Source: Niveibacterium microcysteis (GTDB lineage: Bacteria; Pseudomonadota; Gammaproteobacteria; Burkholderiales; Rhodocyclaceae). From it: 64,000 nt of DNA. This document shows, piece by piece, positions 1 through 8,561 of the stretch; the stretch's first letter is position 1, and every line of letters starts with the position of its first letter. Below the pieces are notes generated by a model. It worked only from the letters and a program-made list of their open reading frames with translations, was not told where the DNA came from and did not search any database. The position numbers and the translations under genes were made by a program. The stretch covers positions 4,588,001-4,652,000 of the forward strand of contig NZ_CP071060.1 in the NCBI RefSeq assembly GCF_017161445.1, written 5' to 3'.

Positions 1-1320
1 GGCAGCGCAAGCTACCGCGAACGCATGGCGCTGCCGCCAGGGGCCGTTTTTGAGGCCACGCTGGAAGACGTATCGCGCGCCGATGCACCCGCCACGGTGA
101 TTGGCCGCGCCCGGCTCGACCCGGCCGGCAGCCCGCCTTTCATGTTCACGATCGAATACGACGGCGCTGCCATCCAGGCCGGGCACCGCTACAGCTTGCG
201 CGCGAGCGTGAAGAACGACGGACAACTGTTGTTCACGACCGATCGCAGCTATCCGGTACTGCAGGGCAAGGGCGAGGCGCCGGTGCAGATGCTGCTGCGT
301 CGCACCGGCGATGGCGCGGCGGCCAGCCGTACTGCGCTCGGCAGTCTGCCTGCGTCGTTCGAGGGCACGCTGCCCTGCGCCGATTGCAGCGGCACCCGTT
401 GGCACCTCGATGTGCTGGCGGACCATAGCTACCGCTTGCGAATTGCCTACGAGGGCAAGCCGTCCGAGCAGCCGTTCGATGAAATCGGTACCTGGACGCT
501 CTCGCAAGCGCCCACGATCCTCCGCCTGACGACCGGGCAGAGCGAACCGCAGGCCTTCGCGCTCAAAGGCGATGGGCTGCTGACCAAGCTTGACCGCAAA
601 GGCAAGCCGATCGCCTCGACCCTCAATTACGGCCTCAAACGCCTGCCTGCCTACGCCCCCATCGAACCACGCCTGACACTGACCGGGCTTTACCGCTACA
701 TGGCCGATGCCGCGACGATCCAGCTCTGCACCACGGGCCAGACGCTGCCGGTGGCCACCGAGGGCGACAACGCAGCGCTTGAACGCGCCTACGGCGAAGC
801 GCGGACCAGCCCCGGCGCGCCGATGCTGGTGAGCCTGGACGGACGCATTGCAGAACGCCCGCCGATGGAAGGCACCGGCACGCGCGCGACGGTTGTCGTC
901 GATCAGTTTCATCAGGTGATGCCTGGCGCTGGCTGTGAAACCGCGCTGAAGCCGTCTGCGCCGATCACGACCGCGCTGCAGGAGACGTACTGGAAGCTGA
1001 CACGGCTGGGCGAAGCCGCCGTCGTCGCCAGCGAACGCCAGCGCGAAGCCCACCTCATCCTGCACAAGGACAACCATCGCGTTTCCGGCTCAAGTGGCTG
1101 CAACCGGCTGCTCGGCGGCTACACGCTGGAGGGTGAACAGCTCAGCTTTGGCAACATGGGCAGCACGATGATGGCCTGCGTCGAGGGCATGGAACAAGAG
1201 CAGCGTTTCCTTGCCGCGTTGCAGCAGGTGGCGCGCTGGCAGATCAAGCAAGGGCAGCTCACGCTGCTGGACGCCAGCGGCAAGCCACTTGCGCGCTTCG
1301 AGGCCGTCGCCCTGCGCTGA
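1..1320 (+). CDS. YbaY-NlpE-META envelope lipoprotein (5' end outside window)
   Basis: The reading frame is open from base 1, so the start and any lipoprotein signal lie upstream. Three envelope domains follow in order. A YbaY-type domain comes first (visible residues about 1-95, with the typical LPPGAVFEATLEDVSRAD stretch). An NlpE-like domain follows (about 110-310) with the CxxC motif LPCADC and a second RYMADAA segment. A META/HslJ domain ends the protein (about 320-438, with SGSSGCNRLLGGY and MGSTMMAC). NlpE senses outer-membrane lipoprotein and copper stress in Escherichia coli, and HslJ/META proteins are stress-related. A role as an outer-membrane stress or assembly lipoprotein is inference. 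A hairpin lies just downstream. Confidence 0.8.
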   Translation, partial: GSASYRERMALPPGAVFEATLEDVSRADAPATVIGRARLDPAGSPPFMFTIEYDGAAIQAGHRYSLRASVKNDGQLLFTTDRSYPVLQGKGEAPVQMLLRRTGDGAAASRTALGSLPASFEGTLPCADCSGTRWHLDVLADHSYRLRIAYEGKPSEQPFDEIGTWTLSQAPTILRLTTGQSEPQAFALKGDGLLTKLDRKGKPIASTLNYGLKRLPAYAPIEPRLTLTGLYRYMADAATIQLCTTGQTLPVATEGDNAALERAYGEARTSPGAPMLVSLDGRIAERPPMEGTGTRATVVVDQFHQVMPGAGCETALKPSAPITTALQETYWKLTRLGEAAVVASERQREAHLILHKDNHRVSGSSGCNRLLGGYTLEGEQLSFGNMGSTMMACVEGMEQEQRFLAALQQVARWQIKQGQLTLLDASGKPLARFEAVALR

Positions 1321-1349
1321 TCGCCGGGTAACGATTGGTCGCAAAGTCC

Positions 1350-1375
1350 CGTGGGCCCGACAGCACGGGCCCGCG
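1350..1375. other. 10-bp GC-rich hairpin, no T-run
   Basis: CGTGGGCCCG and CGGGCCCGCG pair around a 6-base loop (one G-T pair). It lies between the YbaY-NlpE-META gene and the TonB-like gene. Without a T-run it is not a classical intrinsic terminator, but it could stabilise the upstream mRNA 3' end. Confidence 0.45.
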
Positions 1376-1399
1376 GCGCATCCGCGGTAGACTGGCGCG

Positions 1400-2215
1400 A
1401 TGCCCGTTGTTGCCAACCCGCGCGCGCAAGGCCCGCTGCGCGTAGCCCTTGTCGTCTCGCTCGTCCTGCACGCAGTGATCCTGTTCGCACCGGTGCGCGG
1501 CCCGAAGCCCGCCTCGCCGCCGAGCCGGCTCACGACACGGCTCGCGCCGCGCATTGCCAAAGCGCCAGAGCCCGCGCCCGAGCCGACACCCCAGGTCGCA
1601 CCGCAGGCGAGCCCCCGTGCGCCGCAGCGCAACGTGATCACGCGCAAGCACGACGCAGCACCGGCGGCCGCCACGGTGCCGAAGTTCACGCAGGCCGAAC
1701 GCGACGAGATGAACGGCTTCCTGCAATCACTGGAATCCGAAGCGCGTGCCCAGCCGAGCCTGGCGCAGCGTTCGCTCGCGATGGCGCGGCAGATCGGGCG
1801 GGAGACGGCAGCCGAGTCGGACGACAGCGCCGTGTCGCTGGAACGTATCGAAAACAGCCCGCCGGTCAATCCGTTCAGCCTCGAGATGTATCTCGACGCG
1901 CTGGTGACCAAACTCAACCGCAGCGCATCGCATGTGAAGGACGAGCGTCGCCAGGTCGGCTATCGCAAGGCGGCGGTGCAACTGCGTCTGAACCCCGATG
2001 GCACGGTGCGCAGCTTCGAGATCCTCAATGCCGGCGACCAGTTCGACCAGATCAACTTCATCAAGGCGCTGGTCGAGCGCGCCGCACCCTACTCGCCCTT
2101 CCCGCCGGATATCGTAAGGTCGGCCAAGTCGATGGCGATCCTGATCTGCATCATTCCCACCCGCAGCGCCGGCGGCTTCGGCTTCACGCGCAACGGCGGC
2201 GGGGGCGGCTGCTAG
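1400..2215 (+). CDS. TonB-like energy transducer family protein
   Basis: A 271-residue protein built like TonB: one N-terminal membrane anchor (about 14-30), a Pro/Ala-rich spacer (about 33-75), and a C-terminal domain (about 160-255) with the YRKAAVQLRLNPDGTVRSFEIL pattern of the TonB C-terminal fold. It would sit in the inner membrane and reach into the periplasm. No exbB, exbD or TonB-dependent receptor is nearby, so it may be a TonB paralogue or a TolA-like linker. The tail is five glycines and a terminal cysteine, which is odd for the family. The start is ATG 1400; a TAGACT hexamer lies just upstream, but I see no matching -35. Confidence 0.7.
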   Translation: MPVVANPRAQGPLRVALVVSLVLHAVILFAPVRGPKPASPPSRLTTRLAPRIAKAPEPAPEPTPQVAPQASPRAPQRNVITRKHDAAPAAATVPKFTQAERDEMNGFLQSLESEARAQPSLAQRSLAMARQIGRETAAESDDSAVSLERIENSPPVNPFSLEMYLDALVTKLNRSASHVKDERRQVGYRKAAVQLRLNPDGTVRSFEILNAGDQFDQINFIKALVERAAPYSPFPPDIVRSAKSMAILICIIPTRSAGGFGFTRNGGGGGC

Positions 2216-2221
2216 CCGCAA

Positions 2222-3331
2222 TCAGCGCTTCGCGGCCCCCGCGGTGAGGCGATCCACCATCGCCCGCAGCGTCGCGATCTGCACGCCTTCTCGCTCGGCG
2301 TAGTTGGCACCGCTGTAGCCCCACCAGTCCCAGCAGCCATTCGGGTTCAGGAAGGGCACCGATACCGCCTGCGGATACAGAACCACGATCCGGTTCGCAT
2401 CAGCCCAGCGGTTGTAGCCGGCATGCTCGACGAAGGTGGTGCCGAAGTAGACGCCGCCACCCGGCAGCGGCTTCAGCGGTACATAGCTCTGGCCCTGGCG
2501 ACAGCCGTGCAGCGCGATGTGCAGCCGGCAGGCCGCGCCCTTCGCGCAATCCGCCGGCACATAAAGCCAGGCGCTGCTGTCCAGCCCGCTGCGCCAACTC
2601 GCCGCGCCGGAAGGCACGTAGGCGCGTTGATCGAATTTCGTCAGGGTGCCACCCGGTTTCTTGCGTACTGGTTTCAGCGGTCCGTAGATCCAGCTCAGGA
2701 TCGCGTGCGCGGCGTCCACCCCACAGCGGTTCAGGTAGGGCTCCTGCGAAACCTCGCACGCGCCGCCATAGTCTGCTGTCGGCATCGCATGCCCGGCGGT
2801 CGGCAATTCGCGCGCCGACAGGTTCGCGGGTGCCACGCCCATCGCGCTGTAGTAGCGCCCGAGCTGCGCGACAACCGGGGCGGGCACCGTGTGATCCTGC
2901 CCGCCAGCGAAATGGATCACGCGGTGACGCGCGAGAGCGGCCGGGTCGTCGATGCGCTGCTCCGTCGCAAAACGCCGTGTGGCCGCAACCAGCTCTGGCA
3001 CACGGGCGCTATCGGCAGACACGGAACACAGCGTGTGGCTCGGGTCCAGCGTGCACGAACACGCCGTCGTTGCCGTCAGACTGCTGCCCTGCGCACACCA
3101 GTAAGGGCCCGCCGCGACGATGCCGGCACCTTTCAAAGTACCGGCATGTGCGACTTCGAACTGCACCGCCATGAAGCCCCCGGAGGAAATGCCGGACACC
3201 GAGGTTTCGCGGACATCAATGTTGAGGGCGGGCAGCTCGGGCAGGCCGCCGGCGGCCGCACACAAGGCCGGTGCGACGGCAATCAGCCACACCATGCTGA
3301 CGAACCCGGGCAAGCGAGCGCTTGATTTCAT
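2222..3331 (-). CDS. phaZ: Extracellular PHB depolymerase, catalytic domain type 2
   Basis: A 369-residue secreted esterase that would cleave poly(3-hydroxybutyrate) or its oligomers. It has an N-terminal signal peptide (about 1-26). The lipase box is GISSG with Ser49, the acid is Asp146 in GGQDHT, and the base is probably His181 in AGHAMP. The oxyanion motif LHGC (about 274-277) lies after the triad, which is the order known for type 2 depolymerase domains. No linker or substrate-binding domain follows; the protein ends soon after the catalytic core. It may therefore prefer amorphous polymer or oligomers, which is inference. The neighbouring genes are unrelated. Confidence 0.85.
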   Translation of the reverse strand: MKSSARLPGFVSMVWLIAVAPALCAAAGGLPELPALNIDVRETSVSGISSGGFMAVQFEVAHAGTLKGAGIVAAGPYWCAQGSSLTATTACSCTLDPSHTLCSVSADSARVPELVAATRRFATEQRIDDPAALARHRVIHFAGGQDHTVPAPVVAQLGRYYSAMGVAPANLSARELPTAGHAMPTADYGGACEVSQEPYLNRCGVDAAHAILSWIYGPLKPVRKKPGGTLTKFDQRAYVPSGAASWRSGLDSSAWLYVPADCAKGAACRLHIALHGCRQGQSYVPLKPLPGGGVYFGTTFVEHAGYNRWADANRIVVLYPQAVSVPFLNPNGCWDWWGYSGANYAEREGVQIATLRAMVDRLTAGAAKR

Positions 3332-3531
3332 GTTCGGCCTCCGCTGACGATGACGATGACGAAATGCTGCAACGCAGTATCCAGCGTAGTCGGCGCCTCA
3401 ACGAAGGCAAGCGAAGGCTTATTTGGACTGAGATCCGAACAAATGTGCGGATGCACATTCGCGAGTCGGCGGGCGCGCTACGCAGCGAGGAAGCGGAATT
3501 CGATTACCCTTGGCGGTTTGAGAGGCCTGCC

Positions 3532-4002
3532 ATGAACCCCATCCACGATACCGACGTCGAGCTACTCCTCGCCGTGGCACTCGCTTCCAAGCGTGGGCCC
3601 GCTGAACTCGATGCGCTGATCCTTGCCCTTGCGATCCACGACAAGCGCCTGCCGCCGCGCGTGAAGCTGCACGACGCCTTTGCACGCTTGTCGGCCAACG
3701 GCCTGCTCATCGAAGAAGCCGGTGGTTTCACGCTCACCGAAGCAGCGCAGGAAGTGCTGGCACTCGGCCGCAAGAGTTACGAACACGACGAGCGCGCCTT
3801 CCGCGTCAAGGAGCGCCTCGCCGCCTACGAGCCGCCGCGTGGCACGCATGCGGTGATCCAGCTCGCCGCAGATCGCCTCGCCACGGCGATCACCGCCTAT
3901 GAAGCCACCCTGCCGCCGCTCACCAAGACCGAGAAGGCCGCGCTGAAACGCGAACAGACCACCGCCCCGCGCCGCCCAACGCCGCTACGCAAGCGGCGTT
4001 GA
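3532..4002 (+). CDS. Conserved hypothetical, winged-helix-like
   Basis: A 156-residue soluble protein. I chose ATG 3532 because AGAGG sits 6 bases upstream; a longer in-frame extension to 3322 overlaps the phaZ start and looks non-coding. Residues about 1-75 have the helix pattern of a small winged-helix domain, with a segment like HDAFARLSANGLLIEEAGGF resembling recognition helix plus wing. The C-terminus is basic (RRPTPLRKRR). A regulator or nucleic-acid binder is possible, but this is inference and I do not recognise the family. Confidence 0.6.
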   Translation: MNPIHDTDVELLLAVALASKRGPAELDALILALAIHDKRLPPRVKLHDAFARLSANGLLIEEAGGFTLTEAAQEVLALGRKSYEHDERAFRVKERLAAYEPPRGTHAVIQLAADRLATAITAYEATLPPLTKTEKAALKREQTTAPRRPTPLRKRR

Positions 4003-4017
4003 CGGCAAGCAGGCTGC

Positions 4018-4578
4018 TCAACTGCCGGTGGACTTGGTCTGGAACGATTTGACGACCAGCGGCAGCTGCGTACCGGCGGAATAGCCGAAGGTAATTGCAA
4101 GCGCGTTCGGGCTGGTCAGCGCGGTCTGGGCCGCGGACAGATCGGCGCAAGTCTGTTCATCGCTGCAGACAAACGGCGTACCGTCCATCAACGTGCCACC
4201 CGCACCGGTTACCGAGAACAGCGGCGTGGTGAATGGATACGCGGTGAGCACGAATTCCGTTGTTGCCGGTACCACAACGTCGGAATCAATGCTGACAAGG
4301 CGCAGGTTGTAGTTCGGCGCATCCGCTGCGGGGTGGTCGACCGGCGTCTTGCCGATACGGATCACATACTGGTGCCCCCAGTGATGATCGAAGTGCGGCA
4401 CAGGCTGCGAATTGCCTGCGTCATCGGTGCCGGTTGGCCAAAGGACATAGCCCCCGGGGGCAATGAAGGTCTGCTCACGGTAGTGAGAAACGTGCACGGT
4501 AGTGATTTGTTCGTCATTCGTGCCGCCGCAGCCCGCAAGACTGGTCAGCATCGTCGCAAGCAACAGATAGCGTTTCAT
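4018..4578 (-). CDS. Putative lipoprotein, DUF4377-like
   Basis: A 186-residue protein starting MKRYLLLATMLTSLAGC, with a clear lipobox (LAGC) predicting a lipidated Cys at residue 17. The middle segment (HHWGHQYVIRIG, then HPAADAPNYNLRLV) resembles DUF4377, which often accompanies META/HslJ lipoproteins; I make that assignment only by eye. Two Cys (FVCSDEQTC) could form a disulfide in the periplasm. The function is unknown. I use the start at 4578 because upstream codons give no signal peptide. Confidence 0.6.
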   Translation of the reverse strand: MKRYLLLATMLTSLAGCGGTNDEQITTVHVSHYREQTFIAPGGYVLWPTGTDDAGNSQPVPHFDHHWGHQYVIRIGKTPVDHPAADAPNYNLRLVSIDSDVVVPATTEFVLTAYPFTTPLFSVTGAGGTLMDGTPFVCSDEQTCADLSAAQTALTSPNALAITFGYSAGTQLPLVVKSFQTKSTGS

Positions 4579-4712
4579 TGACGTACCCAGGTTGAGATCA
4601 ATCGCCGGCAGTATGCCAGCAGCAAAACCCGGCCGCCGCGCAAGACAAGATCCCCCGTGCAAAACGGCACGCAGGCGACACGCGGACCCGCGCTTGCGTA
4701 CGCGGATTGCTG

Positions 4713-6008
4713 TCAGGTGTGGCGTAGCCGGTTGCGAACGCTACGCACGCCCGCCCAGACCGCAAACGCCACGACCGGTATCGCGGCGCCGGTGACGATG
4801 TCCGGGTTCAGGTGCAGGCCGATCGCCTTCAGCGCTTTGGTGGCGTAAGCGGTCAAGCCGACCGTGTAGTAAGTGAGCACCGCGACCGACAGACCTTCGA
4901 CGGTTTCCTGCAACCGCAACTGCAGCGCAGCGCGGCGATCCATGCTGGCGAGCAGCGCGCGATTCTGTTCTTCGTGCTGCACTTCGACGCGTGTGCGCAA
5001 CAGCGCACTGGCGCGCTGGATGCGGGCGGTGATGCGGTCCTGCCGGCCGACCACCGTTTCGCAGGTCTCCATCGCCGGCGCGAGCCGCCGTTCCATGAAT
5101 TCGCGGAACGGTTGCAGGCCCGCGATGCGGCGCTCGCGTAACTCGCCGATGCGGCGCTCCACCAGCTGGTAGTAAGCGCGCGCCGCCGAGAAACGATACT
5201 GGCTCTGGGCGACGAGATTCTCCACGGCGGTCGCCAGCGCTGTCAGTTTGGCCAGCAGCTGCGCGTCGTCGCCGCACGGCACGCCCATCGACTCGGTGAT
5301 GGCGCGTAGTTGCAGGCTCAGTTCGTCGAGCGTCCGCATCTGCTGCTTGGCGGCGGGCAGCGCGAGCAAGGCCAGCATACGGTAGGTTTCGATCTCGAAC
5401 AGGCGCTGCAGCATGCGGCCCTTCTGAAACGGCCCCATGCCGCGATCCATCAACACGAAGCGCGAGCAGCCTCCGCCGATACGCGGGTCCGGGTGCAGGC
5501 GCAGGTCGGTGTAGGCGACGCCGTTGCCGTCGCCAATTTCGGCGCCGATCAGGTCGTGGCCGCCAAACCAGCGCGCCGAAGCCGCATCGGTGCCCGGCAT
5601 CGGTGAATCGCCCGCGGGCAACAGCAGCGCGTGCAGCGCCACCAGCACGCTGCCGGGCAACGCCTGCAGCCATTCCACCGGAACGCGATCGAGCGCGGTT
5701 TCGGCAAAGCTGCCGTCGCCGGCCCCCGGCAGGATGAAGGTGTAGCGCACGAACTCGGTGTGCAGAGACCAGCGGATCGTGAGCGTCGGCCCGACACCGG
5801 TGTAGTACGGCTTTTCCATCTCCGGGGCCGGACAGCCCATGCTGCGGGTGAGGCGGATCAGGGCCTCCCACTGGCCGATCCCCTCACGCTCGAACAGCAA
5901 GGTCAGCGAACTGAGTCGGGCAGGCGCTTCGAGCGCCGCCGGCGGGCGCGCATGGGCTTCGTCGTTGAGCACCTGGCGCATCGGATGGGCGTTCAGTATC
6001 TCGGACAT
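4713..6008 (-). CDS. DUF3422 family membrane protein
   Basis: A 431-residue protein with the characteristic opening MSEILNAHPMRQVLNDEAHARPP of DUF3422 proteins of Proteobacteria. I therefore place the start at 6008 rather than at upstream in-frame codons. The central region is long and helical. Two hydrophobic segments lie near the C-terminus (about 375-395 and 405-425), followed by a basic tail, so it is probably a C-terminally anchored inner-membrane protein. The biochemical role of the family is not known to me. It is transcribed away from the FliL-like gene. Confidence 0.8.
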   Translation of the reverse strand: MSEILNAHPMRQVLNDEAHARPPAALEAPARLSSLTLLFEREGIGQWEALIRLTRSMGCPAPEMEKPYYTGVGPTLTIRWSLHTEFVRYTFILPGAGDGSFAETALDRVPVEWLQALPGSVLVALHALLLPAGDSPMPGTDAASARWFGGHDLIGAEIGDGNGVAYTDLRLHPDPRIGGGCSRFVLMDRGMGPFQKGRMLQRLFEIETYRMLALLALPAAKQQMRTLDELSLQLRAITESMGVPCGDDAQLLAKLTALATAVENLVAQSQYRFSAARAYYQLVERRIGELRERRIAGLQPFREFMERRLAPAMETCETVVGRQDRITARIQRASALLRTRVEVQHEEQNRALLASMDRRAALQLRLQETVEGLSVAVLTYYTVGLTAYATKALKAIGLHLNPDIVTGAAIPVVAFAVWAGVRSVRNRLRHT

Positions 6009-6211
6009 GGCAGTCGGCTGAAAACGAATGACGGAGCGGACCACCATACTGAGCCGTATGTTCGTGCGGCGACAAGATGCGCCGAACCACGTGTTGCGCC
6101 CGCTGCCTCAGGGAAAACCAGAAAGCGCGGCGCGCTGGAACACGCCGGCCGGCGGGCGCGCAGGTATCATCGCGAATCCCAGATGACCTTCGCGCCGTGG
6201 CGGGGAACTCC

Positions 6212-6640
6212 ATGCTTCGACTGCAACGCCTGCACAGCTTTTTGCCCGCACTTTTTTCCGCGACTGCCCTGCTGTTGCTGGCGCCGGACGCACACGCCAA
6301 CGACCACGGCGGCGGCGACAAGGCGGCCGGCCCGGCTCCGATGATGTTCGTCGTGAACGTCGGCAAAACAGGCCATGGCGGTACGGTGCTGCAGACGCAG
6401 ATCGTGCTCGAGGGGGCCAATGCGACGGCGACGCAGTCGATCGAGGCCTTCAAGCCGGCGCTGCAGCATCAGATCATCCAGATCATCTCGGCGGAGACGC
6501 CAGAACGCCTGCGCACTGCCGACGGCAAATCGGCGCTCGGCGAGAAGATTCTTGAAGCCTCGAACAAGATCCTCGGCACGACCCGCAAGACCGGCGTGAA
6601 GGAAGTGTTCTTCACGCACTTCATCCTGCAGCAGCCCTGA
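6212..6640 (+). CDS. FliL-like protein outside a flagellar locus
   Basis: A 142-residue protein with an N-terminal signal or membrane segment (about 8-27), followed by a domain matching the C-terminal part of FliL (QHQIIQIISAETPERLRTADGK, then LGEKILEASNKIL and VFFTHFILQQ). FliL is a stator-associated, stomatin-like protein of the flagellar basal body. No flagellar gene is nearby. The segment between signal and domain is short and His/Gly/Asp-rich. The start at 6212 has GGGGA upstream. It may serve the flagellum in trans or be a paralogue with another partner. Confidence 0.7.
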   Translation: MLRLQRLHSFLPALFSATALLLLAPDAHANDHGGGDKAAGPAPMMFVVNVGKTGHGGTVLQTQIVLEGANATATQSIEAFKPALQHQIIQIISAETPERLRTADGKSALGEKILEASNKILGTTRKTGVKEVFFTHFILQQP

Positions 6641-6649
6641 GGCGGGCGC

Positions 6650-7927
6650 TCAACCCGCGCTGCTGTCGAGCGCGGAGGCCGCCATCACGCGATTCTTGCC
6701 ACGCCGTTTGGCGGCGTACATCGCATCGTCCGCGCGCTGCAGCAACTTCATCGGCTGTGTGGTGTCCTGCGGCGCCAGTGCATAGCCGATGCTGGCGCTG
6801 ACGCGGTCGGCCAAGGCCTGGCGCGTCGTGATGCCGCGAATCGCATCCAGCAGATGCTGCGCGAGCGCTGCTGCACCGGCGGCATCGCGAACAGTGGCCA
6901 GAACCAGAAACTCGTCGCCGCCGAAGCGGCCCACTGCGTCCTCGGCACGCACCGCGCTCTGCAAGGCGGTGCCCACGCGGATCAGCAGGGCATCGCCCTC
7001 GCCGTGGCCGAACTCGTCGTTCACCGATTTGAAGCCATCGAGGTCGACGAAGAACAGCGCGACCGGATCGAGGCAGGGCTCCGCGAGCGCGTTTTCGATG
7101 CGGCTCATCATCGTGCGCCGGCTCAGCACGTCGGTCAGCGCGTCGCGCTCGACACTGCGCCGCAACTGTTCCTGCGCCACAGTCAGGTCATGCACATCGA
7201 TCGTCACGGTGTAGAGCCCGAGCACGCTGCCATCGTGATCGAAGTCCGGCACGAAACTGGTTCGCAACCAGCGCGGGCCGTGCGTGAGCCCTTCAACCAG
7301 CCGCGAGTAGTGCACCGTCTCACCTGACAACGCGCGCTCGATATGCGGACGGTGCTCCTGCCACACCGATTCACCGCGCACTGCGGCGAGGTGATGGTCG
7401 ATCAGGGCCTCGGGCGGTTTGCCGCAGGCCTCGCGATACGCCTTGTTGGCAAAACGGATCACGCCGTCACGGTCGAGGTAGATCAGCGGGTTCGGGATGT
7501 TCTCGGTAAAGCGGTCCAGCCGAACCCGCGCGGCGATCAGCGCCTCACGCGCGACCACGTCTTCATGGATATCGGTGGCGATCGTGAAGACGGATGTCAC
7601 CACGCCATCCTCAACGTCCGGGAAGACCTGGATGCGGGCCCAGCGCGGCGTATGTGGCGCGTGCGTCAGCAGGCGTTCGTAGCTGGTCGTCTCGCCCGCG
7701 GCGAAGGCGCGTTCGAAGGCCGGACGCGCGGCATTCCAGGCGACTTCGCCAAACAGTTCGGCCAGCGTGTGCCCCAGCAGCACTTCACGCGGGCGCCCGG
7801 CCCACAGCACATACGGCGTGTTGCAGAACACCAGGCGCCCGGACACATCCCAACGGCCAATCGGCAGCGCGACCACCTCGGCGAGGCGTTCGATATGCGG
7901 TGTGTGGGCGTGGGGCTGCGTGTTCAT
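6650..7927 (-). CDS. PAS-PAS-GGDEF diguanylate cyclase
   Basis: A 425-residue cytoplasmic enzyme expected to make c-di-GMP from two GTP. Two PAS domains (about 15-125 and 135-250) precede a GGDEF domain (about 258-420). The active-site motif GGDEF is intact at 336-340. The inhibitory RxxD site (RAED, 327-330) lies five residues before it, so product inhibition is likely. There is no membrane segment or REC domain, so the PAS domains are the probable inputs. I use the start at 7927 (MNTQPH) because the upstream extension overlaps the neighbouring gene. It follows the YgjP-like and AlkD-like genes on the same strand. Confidence 0.88.
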   Translation of the reverse strand: MNTQPHAHTPHIERLAEVVALPIGRWDVSGRLVFCNTPYVLWAGRPREVLLGHTLAELFGEVAWNAARPAFERAFAAGETTSYERLLTHAPHTPRWARIQVFPDVEDGVVTSVFTIATDIHEDVVAREALIAARVRLDRFTENIPNPLIYLDRDGVIRFANKAYREACGKPPEALIDHHLAAVRGESVWQEHRPHIERALSGETVHYSRLVEGLTHGPRWLRTSFVPDFDHDGSVLGLYTVTIDVHDLTVAQEQLRRSVERDALTDVLSRRTMMSRIENALAEPCLDPVALFFVDLDGFKSVNDEFGHGEGDALLIRVGTALQSAVRAEDAVGRFGGDEFLVLATVRDAAGAAALAQHLLDAIRGITTRQALADRVSASIGYALAPQDTTQPMKLLQRADDAMYAAKRRGKNRVMAASALDSSAG

Positions 7928-8006
7928 GCTGTGGATTGTAGGGGCCGCGACGCCGCTCTGGCAGCCCTTGCGGCGCGCATCGCGCAGATCCGGCCGCGGC
8001 AAGGGA

Positions 8007-8552
8007 TCACAGCGTTTCCCCTGAGCTGTCCTCACTCGCCCACGGTCGCTCGCCGGTGGCCTCTAGCAACACAAGGTAGGCGCGCAAGTCGAACTCAAGC
8101 TGATGGTAGCCCGGCTCCATGTAGGTGCACAGCTGGTAGAAGGCCTTGTCGTGATCGCGCTCCTTCAGATGCGCCAGCTCATGCACCGTGATCATGCGCA
8201 GGAACTCGGGCGGCCCCTCGCGGAACACGCTGGCGACGCGAATCTCGCGCTTGGCCTTGAGCTTCTGCCCCTGCACCCGCGATATGGCCGTATGGGTGCC
8301 GAGCGCATGTTGGATCACATGCAGGCGACTGTCGTAAGCGACCTTGCTGAGCGGATCGGCGCTGCGCAAGTAGCGCGCCTTGAGCTCGCCGACGTAGTCG
8401 TACAGCGCACGATCGGTGCGAACCTCGTGGCGCTGCGGATACTTTGCGAGCAGGCGCGCGCCGAGCGTCCCGTCGGCGATCATCGCGCGCACCGGCGCGG
8501 TCAATCGCTCGGGGTAGCCGGTCAGGTAACGGAAGGGCGAGCGGGCTTGCAT
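8007..8552 (-). CDS. YgjP-like (WLM/DUF45) metal-dependent hydrolase
   Basis: A 181-residue protein with the zinc-peptidase signature HELAH at 124-128 and a third probable ligand, His134, in ERDHDKAFY. This is the pattern of the YgjP/SprT-like minigluzincins, which are intracellular metallopeptidases. The whole protein covers this family's usual length. It starts 9 bases after the stop of the AlkD-like gene, which suggests co-transcription. A link between a protease of this class and a DNA-repair glycosylase is plausible but is inference. Confidence 0.8.
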   Translation of the reverse strand: MQARSPFRYLTGYPERLTAPVRAMIADGTLGARLLAKYPQRHEVRTDRALYDYVGELKARYLRSADPLSKVAYDSRLHVIQHALGTHTAISRVQGQKLKAKREIRVASVFREGPPEFLRMITVHELAHLKERDHDKAFYQLCTYMEPGYHQLEFDLRAYLVLLEATGERPWASEDSSGETL

Positions 8553-8561
8553 CCTGCGATG

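Noticed and set aside
3322..3531. Upstream extension of the winged-helix-like ORF to 3322
   Set aside because: It overlaps the phaZ start and its composition differs; a good ribosome-binding site sits before ATG 3532.
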